DNA of 35,707 nt from positions 1-35,707 of the forward strand of contig JBFJVD010000005.1 in assembly GCA_041624375.1 (NCBI GenBank), in the 5' to 3' direction. Every line of letters begins with the position of its first letter. The stretch's first letter is position 1. Below are positions 14,267-22,181 of the stretch, in pieces. Under the pieces are notes generated by a model, which searched no databases, was not told where the DNA came from, and saw only the letters and a list, made by a program, of their open reading frames with translations. Made by a program: the position numbers and the translations under genes. The stretch comes from JBFJVD01 sp041624375. GTDB lineage: Bacteria > Chloroflexota > Anaerolineae > Anaerolineales > E44-bin32.

Positions 14267-15082
14267 TCAGAGCGAGCGGATGCGATCGATCAGGCGGTTG
14301 ACCAGAGAGGCGTGCTCCTTCCTGTCGACCGGCTTGATCCGCTGAGCCTGCTTCGGCATGGGCATCCCCTGCGGCCGGACAATCTCAACCAGACCGGCCT
14401 GGAGTAGACCATAGACAATGCGCCGGATCTCCAGGTCGCTCATTTTGTTCGCCTTGGCGATCTGGCGGATCGTGTTCTTTGGGTTGATATACGAGACGAC
14501 CTTCCACTCCTCGACACTGAGGTTGACGTCCCGTATGTTCGCGCCGGGGCGATCGACGAAGTCGAGGGCCATGTCCAGGTTGGGGATTTCTTCCTGGAGT
14601 TCCTCCCACTCGCGCACCCGCCGGGAGCCCTCGATGATGATGTTCTCAAGGTCGAGCCGTACGGTGATCCGCTCCGCCGGGGGGAGCACCTCGGCATCGA
14701 AGCGGAAGAAGCCGTCGATCCACGTGAAAAGCCGATACAGGATTTCGAGCACATACTGGCGGATGCTGGAGAGGATATCTTCTTGCGAAAGGTAGCCGGC
14801 GTTGATCAAGAGCAACCCGAGCTCTTTGTCACCCTTCTCGCCCGCATGTTGACGGATGACATTCGCCTGGCGCTCGGAGATCTTGCCTGTTCGGCGCAGG
14901 ATCCCCGTCAGGCTTCCGTCTTCGGTGCCAAGCTGAGCGAATACGAGTTTGCCTTCGCGAAAAGCAACCCAGGCGGTCTCGTTGGGCCCCTCAATTGTGA
15001 GAGTCCCTGTCTTCCGCGCCAGGTTGACGAGGTTCAGCAATTGCGTGACGGTGAAATCGCGCAGATTTCCTTTGAGCGCCAT
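14267..15082 (-). CDS. DUF4388-domain protein with C-terminal winged-helix-like region
   Basis: A 271-residue soluble protein. The N-terminal 100 or so residues (MALKGNLRDFTVTQLLNLV, then ARKTGTLTIEG and a WVAFREGKLVFAQ strand pair) match DUF4388, found in PatA-like regulators and beside bacterial Ras-like GTPases. Residues 175-245 (IRQIAKANKMSDLEIRRIVYGLLQAGLVEI) look like a winged-helix fold. It is the first gene of the locus, with its own TATAAT box upstream, and the GTPase gene follows after 13 nt. A role as partner or regulator of the GTPase is inferred from the context, which recurs in Chloroflexota and Myxococcota. Confidence 0.85.
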   Translation of the reverse strand: MALKGNLRDFTVTQLLNLVNLARKTGTLTIEGPNETAWVAFREGKLVFAQLGTEDGSLTGILRRTGKISERQANVIRQHAGEKGDKELGLLLINAGYLSQEDILSSIRQYVLEILYRLFTWIDGFFRFDAEVLPPAERITVRLDLENIIIEGSRRVREWEELQEEIPNLDMALDFVDRPGANIRDVNLSVEEWKVVSYINPKNTIRQIAKANKMSDLEIRRIVYGLLQAGLVEIVRPQGMPMPKQAQRIKPVDRKEHASLVNRLIDRIRSL

Positions 15083-15133
15083 TCTGGGCCCTTACGCCTG
15101 TGCCTCAATCCCCGCATGGTCTCGGGTGGCGGG

Positions 15134-15139
15134 ATTATA
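15134..15139 (-). promoter_or_regulatory. -10 box upstream of the DUF4388-GTPase locus
   Basis: A perfect TATAAT on the minus strand, with a weak -35 candidate TTGCGC 18 nt further upstream. Predicted start of transcription is near 15127, giving a leader of about 45 nt. The box is framed by an inverted repeat, GCGGG (15129-15133) and CCCGC (15141-15145), which could be a repressor operator. Confidence 0.65.
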
Positions 15140-15204
15140 ACCCGCGCCGAGAGTCGGGCGCAAACCTCCAGCCCTTACGATTTGTTTACAGCTCTGGGCG
15201 CAAT

Positions 15205-15780
15205 TCAGGCTTCCCAGCCGCCCCGCAGCTCGCGCACGTTCTCAATCGTGAGGAAGGCATGCGGATCGATCTCGAGGATCCTTGAGCGCACATCGTCCAG
15301 GCGCCGGCGGGGGATGTTGCACAGGATCACGCTGACCATGCCCTCGCGTCCCTGCGCGGGGAGCTCGGTGGCCCCGCGTCCGATCTGGTGCAGCGATTCA
15401 AGAATCGCTGCACCTCGTCTGGCGCTGATGATGCGCAGCAGGCTGTGGCCCGGTGCTAGCCGCCCCTCAACCATCAAGCCGAACACCTGGCCCGAGGCGT
15501 AGCCGGCGGCATAGACAAGCAGCACGGCCGGGTTGCGCAGATTCACGAGCAGGCCGGTGACGGCGAATACAAACAACAGCGACTGGAGGAAGCCGGCTCC
15601 CCAGGCAAGCAAACGCTGCCCACGCACCACGGAGAGCGTGCGCAAGATGGAGAGGGTCTGGTCGGTCGCCCGCGCGAAGAAGATGAAGACCAGGTACAGC
15701 AGCGGAGGAAACGCAAAAGGCAGCGTATCGGCGGCTTGCTGCTGGAGGTGGGTGAGGAGCTGATCAAGCAGCGAGAGCAT
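15205..15780 (-). CDS. UPF0316 / DUF2179 membrane protein, copy 2
   Basis: A 191-residue protein with three hydrophobic segments in the first 100 or so residues (FAFPPLLYLVFIFFA; LLAWGAGFLQSLLFVFAVTGLLV; AVLLVYAAGYASGQVFGLMV), followed by a soluble DUF2179 domain. That domain includes HSLLRIIS, the GRGATELPAQGREGMVSVILC block and a closing DPHAFLTIENV. DUF2179 is thought to bind a small ligand; the transport or sensing role is unknown. Start chosen at the ATG at 15780, 10 nt after the stop of its paralogue. It is the last gene of the glgP unit. Confidence 0.83.
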   Translation of the reverse strand: MLSLLDQLLTHLQQQAADTLPFAFPPLLYLVFIFFARATDQTLSILRTLSVVRGQRLLAWGAGFLQSLLFVFAVTGLLVNLRNPAVLLVYAAGYASGQVFGLMVEGRLAPGHSLLRIISARRGAAILESLHQIGRGATELPAQGREGMVSVILCNIPRRRLDDVRSRILEIDPHAFLTIENVRELRGGWEA

Positions 15781-15790
15781 GGTCGTCGTC

Positions 15791-16318
15791 TCAGGCGCGC
15801 CAGAAGCCGCGGTGGAGGGGACGCACCTCCTCCACGGTGACAAACGCTTCCGGATCGATCTCCTGGACCTGGCGGCGGACCGTGCGGATATCGCGCCGCT
15901 TGACGCTACAGTTGATCACGCTGACCATGCCGTCTCGGCCGCGCCCGGATAGCTCTGTGGCGGCGTAGCCAGCCTCACGGATCGCCTCCGCGATGGCCGT
16001 GCCGCGACGAGAGCTGATGATACGTAGCTGGGCATGGCCCACCGCAAGCCGCTCTTCAATGAGCATCCCGACCACGTTGCCGGTGGCGAAGCCACCCGCA
16101 TACGCGACCACGTTCCACAGGTTGTCGAGATTGCCTAGAACCGTGGAGATGGCGGTGACCCAGATCAGCGATTGGAAGAAGCCGAGCACCCACGTCGCCG
16201 GACGCCGGCCGCGGAAGACGAAGAGCACCCTCATCGTGTCCAGCGACATGTCGGTGACCCGGAGGAGAAAGATGAGCGCCGGCATTAGAGCCGGCGAAAT
16301 AGCTAGTCCGGCGAACAT
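15791..16318 (-). CDS. UPF0316 / DUF2179 membrane protein, copy 1
   Basis: A 175-residue paralogue of the next gene, with the same plan: hydrophobic segments (ALMPALIFLLRVTDM; WVLGFFQSLIWVTAIST; NVVAYAGGFATGNVVGML), then a DUF2179 domain (HAQLRIISSRRGTAIAEAI, YAATELSGRGRDGMVSVINC, DPEAFVTVEEV). I start it at the ATG at 16318, 10 nt after the phosphorylase stop. A TTG at 16339 overlapping the phosphorylase end is the alternative. Tandem copies suggest a hetero-oligomer or a recent duplication. The function of the family is unknown. Confidence 0.83.
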   Translation of the reverse strand: MFAGLAISPALMPALIFLLRVTDMSLDTMRVLFVFRGRRPATWVLGFFQSLIWVTAISTVLGNLDNLWNVVAYAGGFATGNVVGMLIEERLAVGHAQLRIISSRRGTAIAEAIREAGYAATELSGRGRDGMVSVINCSVKRRDIRTVRRQVQEIDPEAFVTVEEVRPLHRGFWRA

Positions 16319-16328
16319 GCTGACAGAC

Positions 16329-18500
16329 TCAGCCCTCAACCGGCTCCGGGAGAGCGGGGAGGTACATTTCCTGGATATACTGCTTGACCATACGCCGCAT
16401 GCTGAACTGGGGGGCGATCGTGCGGATCGACTCCTTCATTCGACCGATCCACTCACCGGGCAGGTCGTCCGCCGACCGCTCTCGGTAGTAGAGCGGGATG
16501 ATTTGCTCTTCGAGGATGCGGTAGAGGTCTTCCGCATCGGCGACATCTTGAAGCTCGGGATCGTCGAATGCTCGCTCGGCGCCGATCGTCCAACCATTCT
16601 GCCCGTTAAACCCTTCGGGCCACCATCCGTCGAGGATTGAGAAATTGAGGACGCCATTCAATGCGGCCTTCTGACCCGACGTGCCGGAGGCTTCATTCGG
16701 CCTGCGGGGCGTATTCAACCACACATCGACTCCCTGAAGCAGATAGCGCGCCAGGTTCATATCGTAATCTTCAAGGAAGACCAGGCGGCCGCCATATTCG
16801 GCTCGCTTCACCTGACGGTAGACCTCCTGAATCAGTTTCTTCCCTGGCTCGTCCGAGGGATGCGCCTTGCCGGCGAAGATGATCTGGAGCGGCATATCCG
16901 CACGTGTGACAAGTTCGAGCAGCCGCTCTGGATCGTGCAGAACGAGGCCGGCCCGCTTGTAGGTTGCGAAGCGGCGGGCAAAGCCAATCGTCAAGGCATA
17001 CGGATCGAGCATCACGCCGCCAGAAACGACCTGCACCGGGTGGATCTTGCCGTTCATCCACGGGCTTCGAGCCCGCTCGCGCACGTAGGCGACGAGCTTG
17101 CGCTTGAGGTGGCGGCGCAGTTCCCACAATTCATCGTCCGGGATCCGTTCGACCCGCTGCCACATCTCCTGGTCGTCAATATGCTCCACCCAATCCGGTC
17201 CGAGATGGCGGTCGAACAGGTGGCGGAGACGGCGTGCAATCCAGGTGCCGGTGTGGATGCCATTCGTGATGCTGCGGATCGGGATATTCGCCTGGTCCCG
17301 CTCCGGCCACAAGAACGACCACATCTGGCGGGCGACCTGACCATGGAGCTTCGAAACGCCGTTGTGAAGCCCGGACATCCGGAAGGCAAGGATCGCCATG
17401 CTGAACGTCTCACCCCATGGCTGCTCATGGCGAGCGAGATCAACGAATGCTTCGCGATCCAACCCGAGCTCCCCCCAGTACTGGTTGAAGTACTTGTCGA
17501 TCACCCAGATCGGGAACTCGTCGTGACCGGCCGGTACCGGCGTGTGGGTCGTGAACACGGTTCCGCGCCGAACGGTTTCTTCGGCTTCCGCAAAGGGATG
17601 GCCGGCGGCGATCCTCTCACGGATTCGTTCCAGGAGCAGGAAGGCCGAATGCCCCTCGTTCATGTGCCAAACGGCAGGGTTGTAGCCCAATTCCCGTAGC
17701 GCCCGCACGCCGCCGATCCCGAGGATCATCTCCTGGGAGATCCGCAACTCGAGGTCGCTGGTGTAGAGCCGAGCGGTCAGGCTGCGGTCTTCCGGTTGGT
17801 TTCCTTCCACATTCGTGTCGAGCAGGTAGAGGGGCACCCTGCCAACCTGAATCTGCCACAACCGCGCATGGACCTCGCGCCCGGCGAGCTCCACGGTAAC
17901 CATGAGCGGCGAGCCTTCATTGTCGAGCACGGGCAGGACGGGGAGATCAGGGAAGGCCAGATCGACATAGTTCGCTTCCTGCCAGCCGTCCTCGGTGATC
18001 CGCTGGCTGAAGTACCCCTGGGTGTAGAGGAAGCCGATCGCCACCAGGGGAAGGCCAAGATCGCTGGCCTCCTTGAGGTGGTCGCCCGAGAGAACACCAA
18101 GTCCTCCGGCGTAAATCGGCAGCGACTCATGCAGCCCGAATTCGGTCGAGAAGTAAGCGATGGGCTGGTTGAGCCGATCACCGTGTACACGCGCATACCA
18201 GCTGTCGTCGGCCCCATCCATATAGGCGTCGAAGGCCTTCAACACACCATCATAGAACTCGAGGAAGTAGCGATCTTTGATCACCGATTCGAGCCGCTCG
18301 TGCGAGACCTCACGCAGGAAGGTCACGGGATTGTGAAAGCTAGCTTCCCAAGCGACCGGGTCGATCAACTGGAAGATGCGGAACGAATCCCCGTTCCATG
18401 TCCACCACAGGTTGTAGGCGAGCTCGGTGAGCCTTCGCAGCCGGTGTGGGAGGCGGAATGGGTTCATACCCGCGTTAAGGCGTTCATGTCCGTTGGTCAT
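16329..18500 (-). CDS. glgP: alpha-glucan (glycogen/maltodextrin) phosphorylase, short GlgP type
   Basis: A 723-residue GT35 enzyme that releases glucose-1-phosphate from alpha-1,4-glucan using pyridoxal phosphate. The N-terminal DUF3417 region (PHRLRRLTELAYNLWWTWN) marks the shorter bacterial/archaeal type. The active-site stretch (STEFGLHESLPIYAGGLGVL), GWQEANYVDLAFPDLP and VWHMNEGHSAFL follow. The PLP-binding Lys is K611 in EASGTSGQK, followed by AALNGVLNFSILDGWW. Cytosolic. The two UPF0316 genes follow with 10-nt gaps, so it heads a three-gene unit. A TAAGAT box lies about 50 nt upstream of the ATG. Confidence 0.93.
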   Translation of the reverse strand: MTNGHERLNAGMNPFRLPHRLRRLTELAYNLWWTWNGDSFRIFQLIDPVAWEASFHNPVTFLREVSHERLESVIKDRYFLEFYDGVLKAFDAYMDGADDSWYARVHGDRLNQPIAYFSTEFGLHESLPIYAGGLGVLSGDHLKEASDLGLPLVAIGFLYTQGYFSQRITEDGWQEANYVDLAFPDLPVLPVLDNEGSPLMVTVELAGREVHARLWQIQVGRVPLYLLDTNVEGNQPEDRSLTARLYTSDLELRISQEMILGIGGVRALRELGYNPAVWHMNEGHSAFLLLERIRERIAAGHPFAEAEETVRRGTVFTTHTPVPAGHDEFPIWVIDKYFNQYWGELGLDREAFVDLARHEQPWGETFSMAILAFRMSGLHNGVSKLHGQVARQMWSFLWPERDQANIPIRSITNGIHTGTWIARRLRHLFDRHLGPDWVEHIDDQEMWQRVERIPDDELWELRRHLKRKLVAYVRERARSPWMNGKIHPVQVVSGGVMLDPYALTIGFARRFATYKRAGLVLHDPERLLELVTRADMPLQIIFAGKAHPSDEPGKKLIQEVYRQVKRAEYGGRLVFLEDYDMNLARYLLQGVDVWLNTPRRPNEASGTSGQKAALNGVLNFSILDGWWPEGFNGQNGWTIGAERAFDDPELQDVADAEDLYRILEEQIIPLYYRERSADDLPGEWIGRMKESIRTIAPQFSMRRMVKQYIQEMYLPALPEPVEG

Positions 18501-18549
18501 TCTTCGTCGACCTGCTTTGTCTCATTCTCCGTGGTCGCAAACGGGGAGT

Positions 18550-18555
18550 ATCTTA
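18550..18555 (-). promoter_or_regulatory. possible -10 box of glgP
   Basis: TAAGAT on the minus strand, 49 nt before the glgP ATG, in the gap after the PIG-L gene. No convincing -35 element is visible, so this is tentative. Confidence 0.4.
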
Positions 18556-18617
18556 CCATGCGGGGAGCGGCTCGAAGCATGGTTCTCCCAGATGGCCTGG
18601 CCAGCTCGCCACCATCG

Positions 18618-19541
18618 TCAGCCAGTCCGGTGCGGCGCTCCTGTTGCCTGCTCCCGATCAAGCGATAGACCGGCGAAGAGGTCGGCTTCCCGCAGCGAAG
18701 GCGATGCCGGGGGATGGGCCCGCATGAAGGTCTCTTGACGGCCAATGCGCGCAAGCAGCCGGCCAAGGAGCCCGCTCGAGGGCGGTCCGCTGGCTTGCTG
18801 GCTGGCATGGCAGCTGGCGGCACGCCGCTTGACTTCGAGGAAGTCATGGACCTTGATGCGCGCATGAATCGGGAACGTGACCTGGGTAAGCTCCAGCAGG
18901 TCAATGTCGCGGTTTCGGCCCCAGGCGCGCGGGTCGTGTCCCAAAAGTGAAAGAAGGCGGACGTACCAGCTCAACCCACGCAGATTGAAGGTGTGGAAGT
19001 AGAGCTTCTGGGGTTGATAGCTGTCCGGTCCCGGCGCGCCGCCATCCGCGCGGGCCATCTCGAACGCCCGGACCGTGGCATTGTGAACCGCAATATGGTC
19101 TGGGTGGCGGTAGTTGCCGATCGGATCGTGGGTGATGACAACTTGGGGCCTGAGTTCACGGAGATAGCGAGCGAGCTTCGCTGCGACGCTTTCCAGGGGA
19201 GCCGCTGCCAGGGCGTCCGGGTGTCGATTCTCAGGTGATCCGGGCATGCCGGAGTCGCGGTACCCGAGCAGGTGGGTTCCCGAGAGACCAAGCTGGGTTG
19301 CTGCACAACTAAGCTCTTCCCTGCGCAAGTCAGCGATACTTGCGTGGCCGCGAAGCGCCTCCGGCGAGACGGTGCCTGCCGAGCCGTCGGTGGCGACGAT
19401 CACATGGACTTGAACGCCCTCGGATGCATAACGCGCCAGGGTTCCACCGATGGCGAAGCTCTCGTCGTCCGGGTGCGCAACGATGGCGAGCAGCGTCCGC
19501 TGATGGGATTGACTCGCACGCCCGTCTTCCGTTATTGGCAT
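18618..19541 (-). CDS. PIG-L/LmbE family N-deacetylase
   Basis: A zinc-dependent deacetylase fold of 307 residues. The N-terminal zinc motif AHPDDE is at 22-27, and the second half has the third ligand in NYRHPDHIAVHN. These match the family that deacetylates GlcNAc-linked small molecules and lipids (MshB, BshB, PIG-L). The C-terminal 70 or so residues continue the usual long family tail. I choose the ATG at 19541 because a TAAGAT box ends 7 nt before it, which fits a leaderless start. ATGs at 19550 and 19568 are alternatives, but the first lies within the box's spacer and the second upstream of the box. Substrate unknown; mycothiol- or bacillithiol-like metabolism cannot be claimed from this alone. 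Confidence 0.88.
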   Translation of the reverse strand: MPITEDGRASQSHQRTLLAIVAHPDDESFAIGGTLARYASEGVQVHVIVATDGSAGTVSPEALRGHASIADLRREELSCAATQLGLSGTHLLGYRDSGMPGSPENRHPDALAAAPLESVAAKLARYLRELRPQVVITHDPIGNYRHPDHIAVHNATVRAFEMARADGGAPGPDSYQPQKLYFHTFNLRGLSWYVRLLSLLGHDPRAWGRNRDIDLLELTQVTFPIHARIKVHDFLEVKRRAASCHASQQASGPPSSGLLGRLLARIGRQETFMRAHPPASPSLREADLFAGLSLDREQATGAPHRTG

Positions 19542-19548
19542 GGCGTCC

Positions 19549-19554
19549 ATCTTA
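19549..19554 (-). promoter_or_regulatory. -10 box for a leaderless PIG-L transcript
   Basis: TAAGAT on the minus strand followed by 7 nt and then the ATG at 19541. No Shine-Dalgarno sequence precedes this ATG. The geometry matches four other genes in the window. No clear -35 element. Confidence 0.55.
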
Positions 19555-19628
19555 TCATGGGGAGTCATGGCGTCCGGAGCCGGTTGGGGCCGCATGCGGG
19601 GTGCGGGTAGGAGCGCCGGTGGATCCGG

Positions 19629-20738
19629 CTAGCTGTCCTGCCGGATGGGCGAATCGAGATCGAACTGGGTTCGGGTATGCGCCTTTCCCGTTGTTTTTGC
19701 CAGGTACTGGGCTTCATCGGCGCGGGCAAGCAGGTCGTCGATCGAGCGATCTCCGTCGCGCATAACCGCCAGGCCGGCGCAGAAGGTGAGGGGAGGAATC
19801 GTAGAGCCGAGCTGCTCGCCGTACGAGGCGAGGGCTTTGCTCAGCTTTCCGGCCACGTTGTCGGCGCCTTCGAGATGGGTCTCCGGCATGAGCACGGCGA
19901 ATTCATCGCCGCCGATTCTGCCGAGCAGGTCTGTGGATCGGATCACAGCCAGCATCGAGCGAGCCGCGCCTCGCAGGATTTCATCGCCAAACATGTGGCC
20001 GAAATGATCATTAATTGTCTTGAACCCGTCCAGGTCGAGAAAGAGGAGGCTCAAGGGGCGCCGGTAGCGCCGAGCCCTCCGGAATTCGCGCTTCAACTGG
20101 GAAAGGAAATGCCTGCGGTTCGCCAGACCGGTCAGTGGATCGGTGTGGGCAAGGTGGGAGAGCCGCTCAGCCTGACCGTGCAGCGCCGTTACTGTTTGCT
20201 GGATGTACTCAGACAGCACGCCCATGACGACCGCCGCGCCAGCATAAAGTGCCGTGATGGAAAAGAAGCTGACCAGCGGGAATGGCTCAGGGCTTATCGT
20301 CCAGCGCAAGAGGGTCAGCAGCATCCCCGCAGCCGCATACGCGTATGGGGCTGGACCGCCGACGATCGTGCCTGAGATGAGAATCCCAAGCAAGATAAGG
20401 AGCGGAAGCTGCCATTCGCTGCCGGAACCTGATCCCAGCCCGAGGATCGCGAGCAGCAGGCTGCCCCCAGCAAGCAGGTGGCCGGCAAGTGCGGCTTGCC
20501 CCATGAGAAGGTTGCGTCGAACGAGCAGAGCGATGATCGCCAGGACGGCTGCGTGGAGCAAGACCGCACCAAACGTGGTCGCAGCGCCGTCCAGCAGCAG
20601 GCTGAGCAGCTCGGCTGCAACCAGCACAACCAGCAAGGCCAGGACGGCAGTGGAGACTCGCCGCGTCAGATCCACCCATGGACGCCGCTGCTCCGGCGGT
20701 ACGCGGGGCATGAGTGGTCCGAAGAGACGATCAAGCAT
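19629..20738 (-). CDS. membrane diguanylate cyclase (GGDEF)
   Basis: A 369-residue protein with about six hydrophobic segments between residues 28 and 176, then a GGDEF domain (195-355). TDPLTGLANRRHF opens the domain, FLDLDGFKTINDHFGH holds the metal site, and the catalytic loop is RIGGDEF with GGDEF at 276-280. RSTD at 267-270 sits exactly five residues before it, as an inhibitory I-site should. It should therefore make cyclic di-GMP from two GTP and be product-inhibited. The membrane part is not a named sensor domain I recognise. It follows fabI by 17 nt and probably shares its transcript. Confidence 0.92.
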   Translation of the reverse strand: MLDRLFGPLMPRVPPEQRRPWVDLTRRVSTAVLALLVVLVAAELLSLLLDGAATTFGAVLLHAAVLAIIALLVRRNLLMGQAALAGHLLAGGSLLLAILGLGSGSGSEWQLPLLILLGILISGTIVGGPAPYAYAAAGMLLTLLRWTISPEPFPLVSFFSITALYAGAAVVMGVLSEYIQQTVTALHGQAERLSHLAHTDPLTGLANRRHFLSQLKREFRRARRYRRPLSLLFLDLDGFKTINDHFGHMFGDEILRGAARSMLAVIRSTDLLGRIGGDEFAVLMPETHLEGADNVAGKLSKALASYGEQLGSTIPPLTFCAGLAVMRDGDRSIDDLLARADEAQYLAKTTGKAHTRTQFDLDSPIRQDS

Positions 20739-20755
20739 GGAACGCTGAGTCGGCT

Positions 20756-21550
20756 TCAGCCGGTGATGTCTTCCATATTGGGGACACCGAGAATGTTGTA
20801 ACCGGAGTCCACGTACAGCACCTCCCCTGTTGTGCGACGAGACAGATCAGAAGCGAGCCAGAGCGCGGCATCGCCGATATCTTCGATGGTCACCCCCTGT
20901 CGCAAGGGGGCGATGTCTGCGAACATGCGGTGCATCTTCTTGAAGCCGCTCACGCCGGCCGCCGAAAGGGTGCGAACCGGACCGGCAGAGATGGCATTGA
21001 CCCGGATCCCGGTCGGGCCAAGATCGTTGGCCAGGTAGCGGGTAGAGGCCTCGAGGGCAGCTTTGGCGACACCCATGACATTGTAATTTGGCGTCACCTT
21101 CTGCGAGGCGTAATAGGTGAGCGTCATCATCGAGCCGCCGTCCGGCATGAGCCGGCTGGCAGCTCGCGCCAGGGCGGTGAAGGAATACACACTGATGTCC
21201 ATCGCCACCCGAAACGCTTCACGGCCTGTGTCGACATATTTGCCCATCAGTTCCTCGCGACCGGCGAAGGCGATCGAATGCACGAGGATGTCCAGCTTAC
21301 CGAATGCCTTTGCCGCCTTCTGAAAGACAGCCTCAATCTCTTCATCGGAGGAGACGTCACAGGGTTCAACAAAGGAAGAACCGACCGATTCGGCCAATGG
21401 GCGTACCCGGCGCTCGAGCTTCTCGCCGGCGTAGGAAAAACCGAGCGCAGCACCTTGTGCGTGGAACGTCTTGGCGATCCCCCAGGCGATGGAGTGATCA
21501 TTGGCTACGCCGAAGATCAAGGCTGTCTTTCCTTCCAAGAGTCCGGTCAT
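20756..21550 (-). CDS. fabI: enoyl-ACP reductase (NADH), FabI
   Basis: This catalyses the last step of each fatty-acid elongation cycle, trans-2-enoyl-ACP to acyl-ACP. From the ATG at 21550 the 264 residues carry the FabI cofactor motif GVANDHSIAWGIA at 14-26. The active-site residues are Y146, Y156 and K163 (TYYASQKVTPNYNVMGVAK), the same numbers as in E. coli FabI. The C-terminus has the usual TGEVLYVDSGYNILG. AGGAGGAG lies about 8 nt upstream, and the ATG overlaps the stop of the DNA glycosylase gene by 4 bp, so it is translationally coupled to it. Cytosolic. Confidence 0.96.
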   Translation of the reverse strand: MTGLLEGKTALIFGVANDHSIAWGIAKTFHAQGAALGFSYAGEKLERRVRPLAESVGSSFVEPCDVSSDEEIEAVFQKAAKAFGKLDILVHSIAFAGREELMGKYVDTGREAFRVAMDISVYSFTALARAASRLMPDGGSMMTLTYYASQKVTPNYNVMGVAKAALEASTRYLANDLGPTGIRVNAISAGPVRTLSAAGVSGFKKMHRMFADIAPLRQGVTIEDIGDAALWLASDLSRRTTGEVLYVDSGYNILGVPNMEDITG

Positions 21551-22170
21551 GAGATGTGCTCCTCCTGCCACCGGCGGATCGCGCCATTATCCACCTGGAA
21601 GCGCCAGGGCAGGCTCTTCCAGGGTTCGGGCACGTTGTTTAACCCCACCCGGGGGCCGGTCGTCACGTTTCGATTCGTGAGCCGCGCCCCGCGTTCGACA
21701 AAAAGGTCGGCCTCGGCAGCGTCGAGGTCGTGACCATCGAACGTGCGATCGATCGAGAGCGCTTGACAGAGCTTGGCGGGTCCGTCGGCCAGCTGCGTCA
21801 GCGGCCGCCCGCTGCGTCGGGCCATCATCCGCTCGATGCCCTCCATCGGCAGGATCGCGCGGATCAACACGGCGGCCGGACGGCCCTCGGCTTCCGTGAC
21901 CAGGTTGAGCATCCAGTGCATGCCGTAGGTGAAATAGACATAGGCGTGTCCTGGAGGGCCCCACATCGATTCGTTCCGCGGGGTGCGCCCATGACGTGCG
22001 TGGCAGGCCTGGTCTTCTCGCCCCACATACGCCTCGGTTTCCACAATCAGGCCGGCGAGTCGCCTGCCGTCCGGTTCGATCCGCACAAGCCGCTGGCCGA
22101 GCAGCGCACGCGTCACGACGAGTGTATCGCGGGCGTAAAACCTCCGGCTCAGTCGCGTGCTGCGATCCAT
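21547..22170 (-). CDS. mpg: 3-methyladenine DNA glycosylase (AAG/Mpg family)
   Basis: A 207-residue base-excision repair enzyme that removes alkylated purines. Family blocks: RFYARDTLVVTRALLGQRLV at the start, IVETEAYVGREDQACHARHGRTPRN (with the catalytic Glu of ETEAY), GHAYVYFTYGMHWMLN, LIRAILPMEG and a C-terminal GPRVGLN. Length is normal for the bacterial form. It lies 11 nt after the epimerase gene and overlaps fabI by 4 bp, an odd functional grouping that probably reflects operon packing only. Confidence 0.94.
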   Translation of the reverse strand: MDRSTRLSRRFYARDTLVVTRALLGQRLVRIEPDGRRLAGLIVETEAYVGREDQACHARHGRTPRNESMWGPPGHAYVYFTYGMHWMLNLVTEAEGRPAAVLIRAILPMEGIERMMARRSGRPLTQLADGPAKLCQALSIDRTFDGHDLDAAEADLFVERGARLTNRNVTTGPRVGLNNVPEPWKSLPWRFQVDNGAIRRWQEEHIS

Positions 22171-22181
22171 CCAACCAACCG

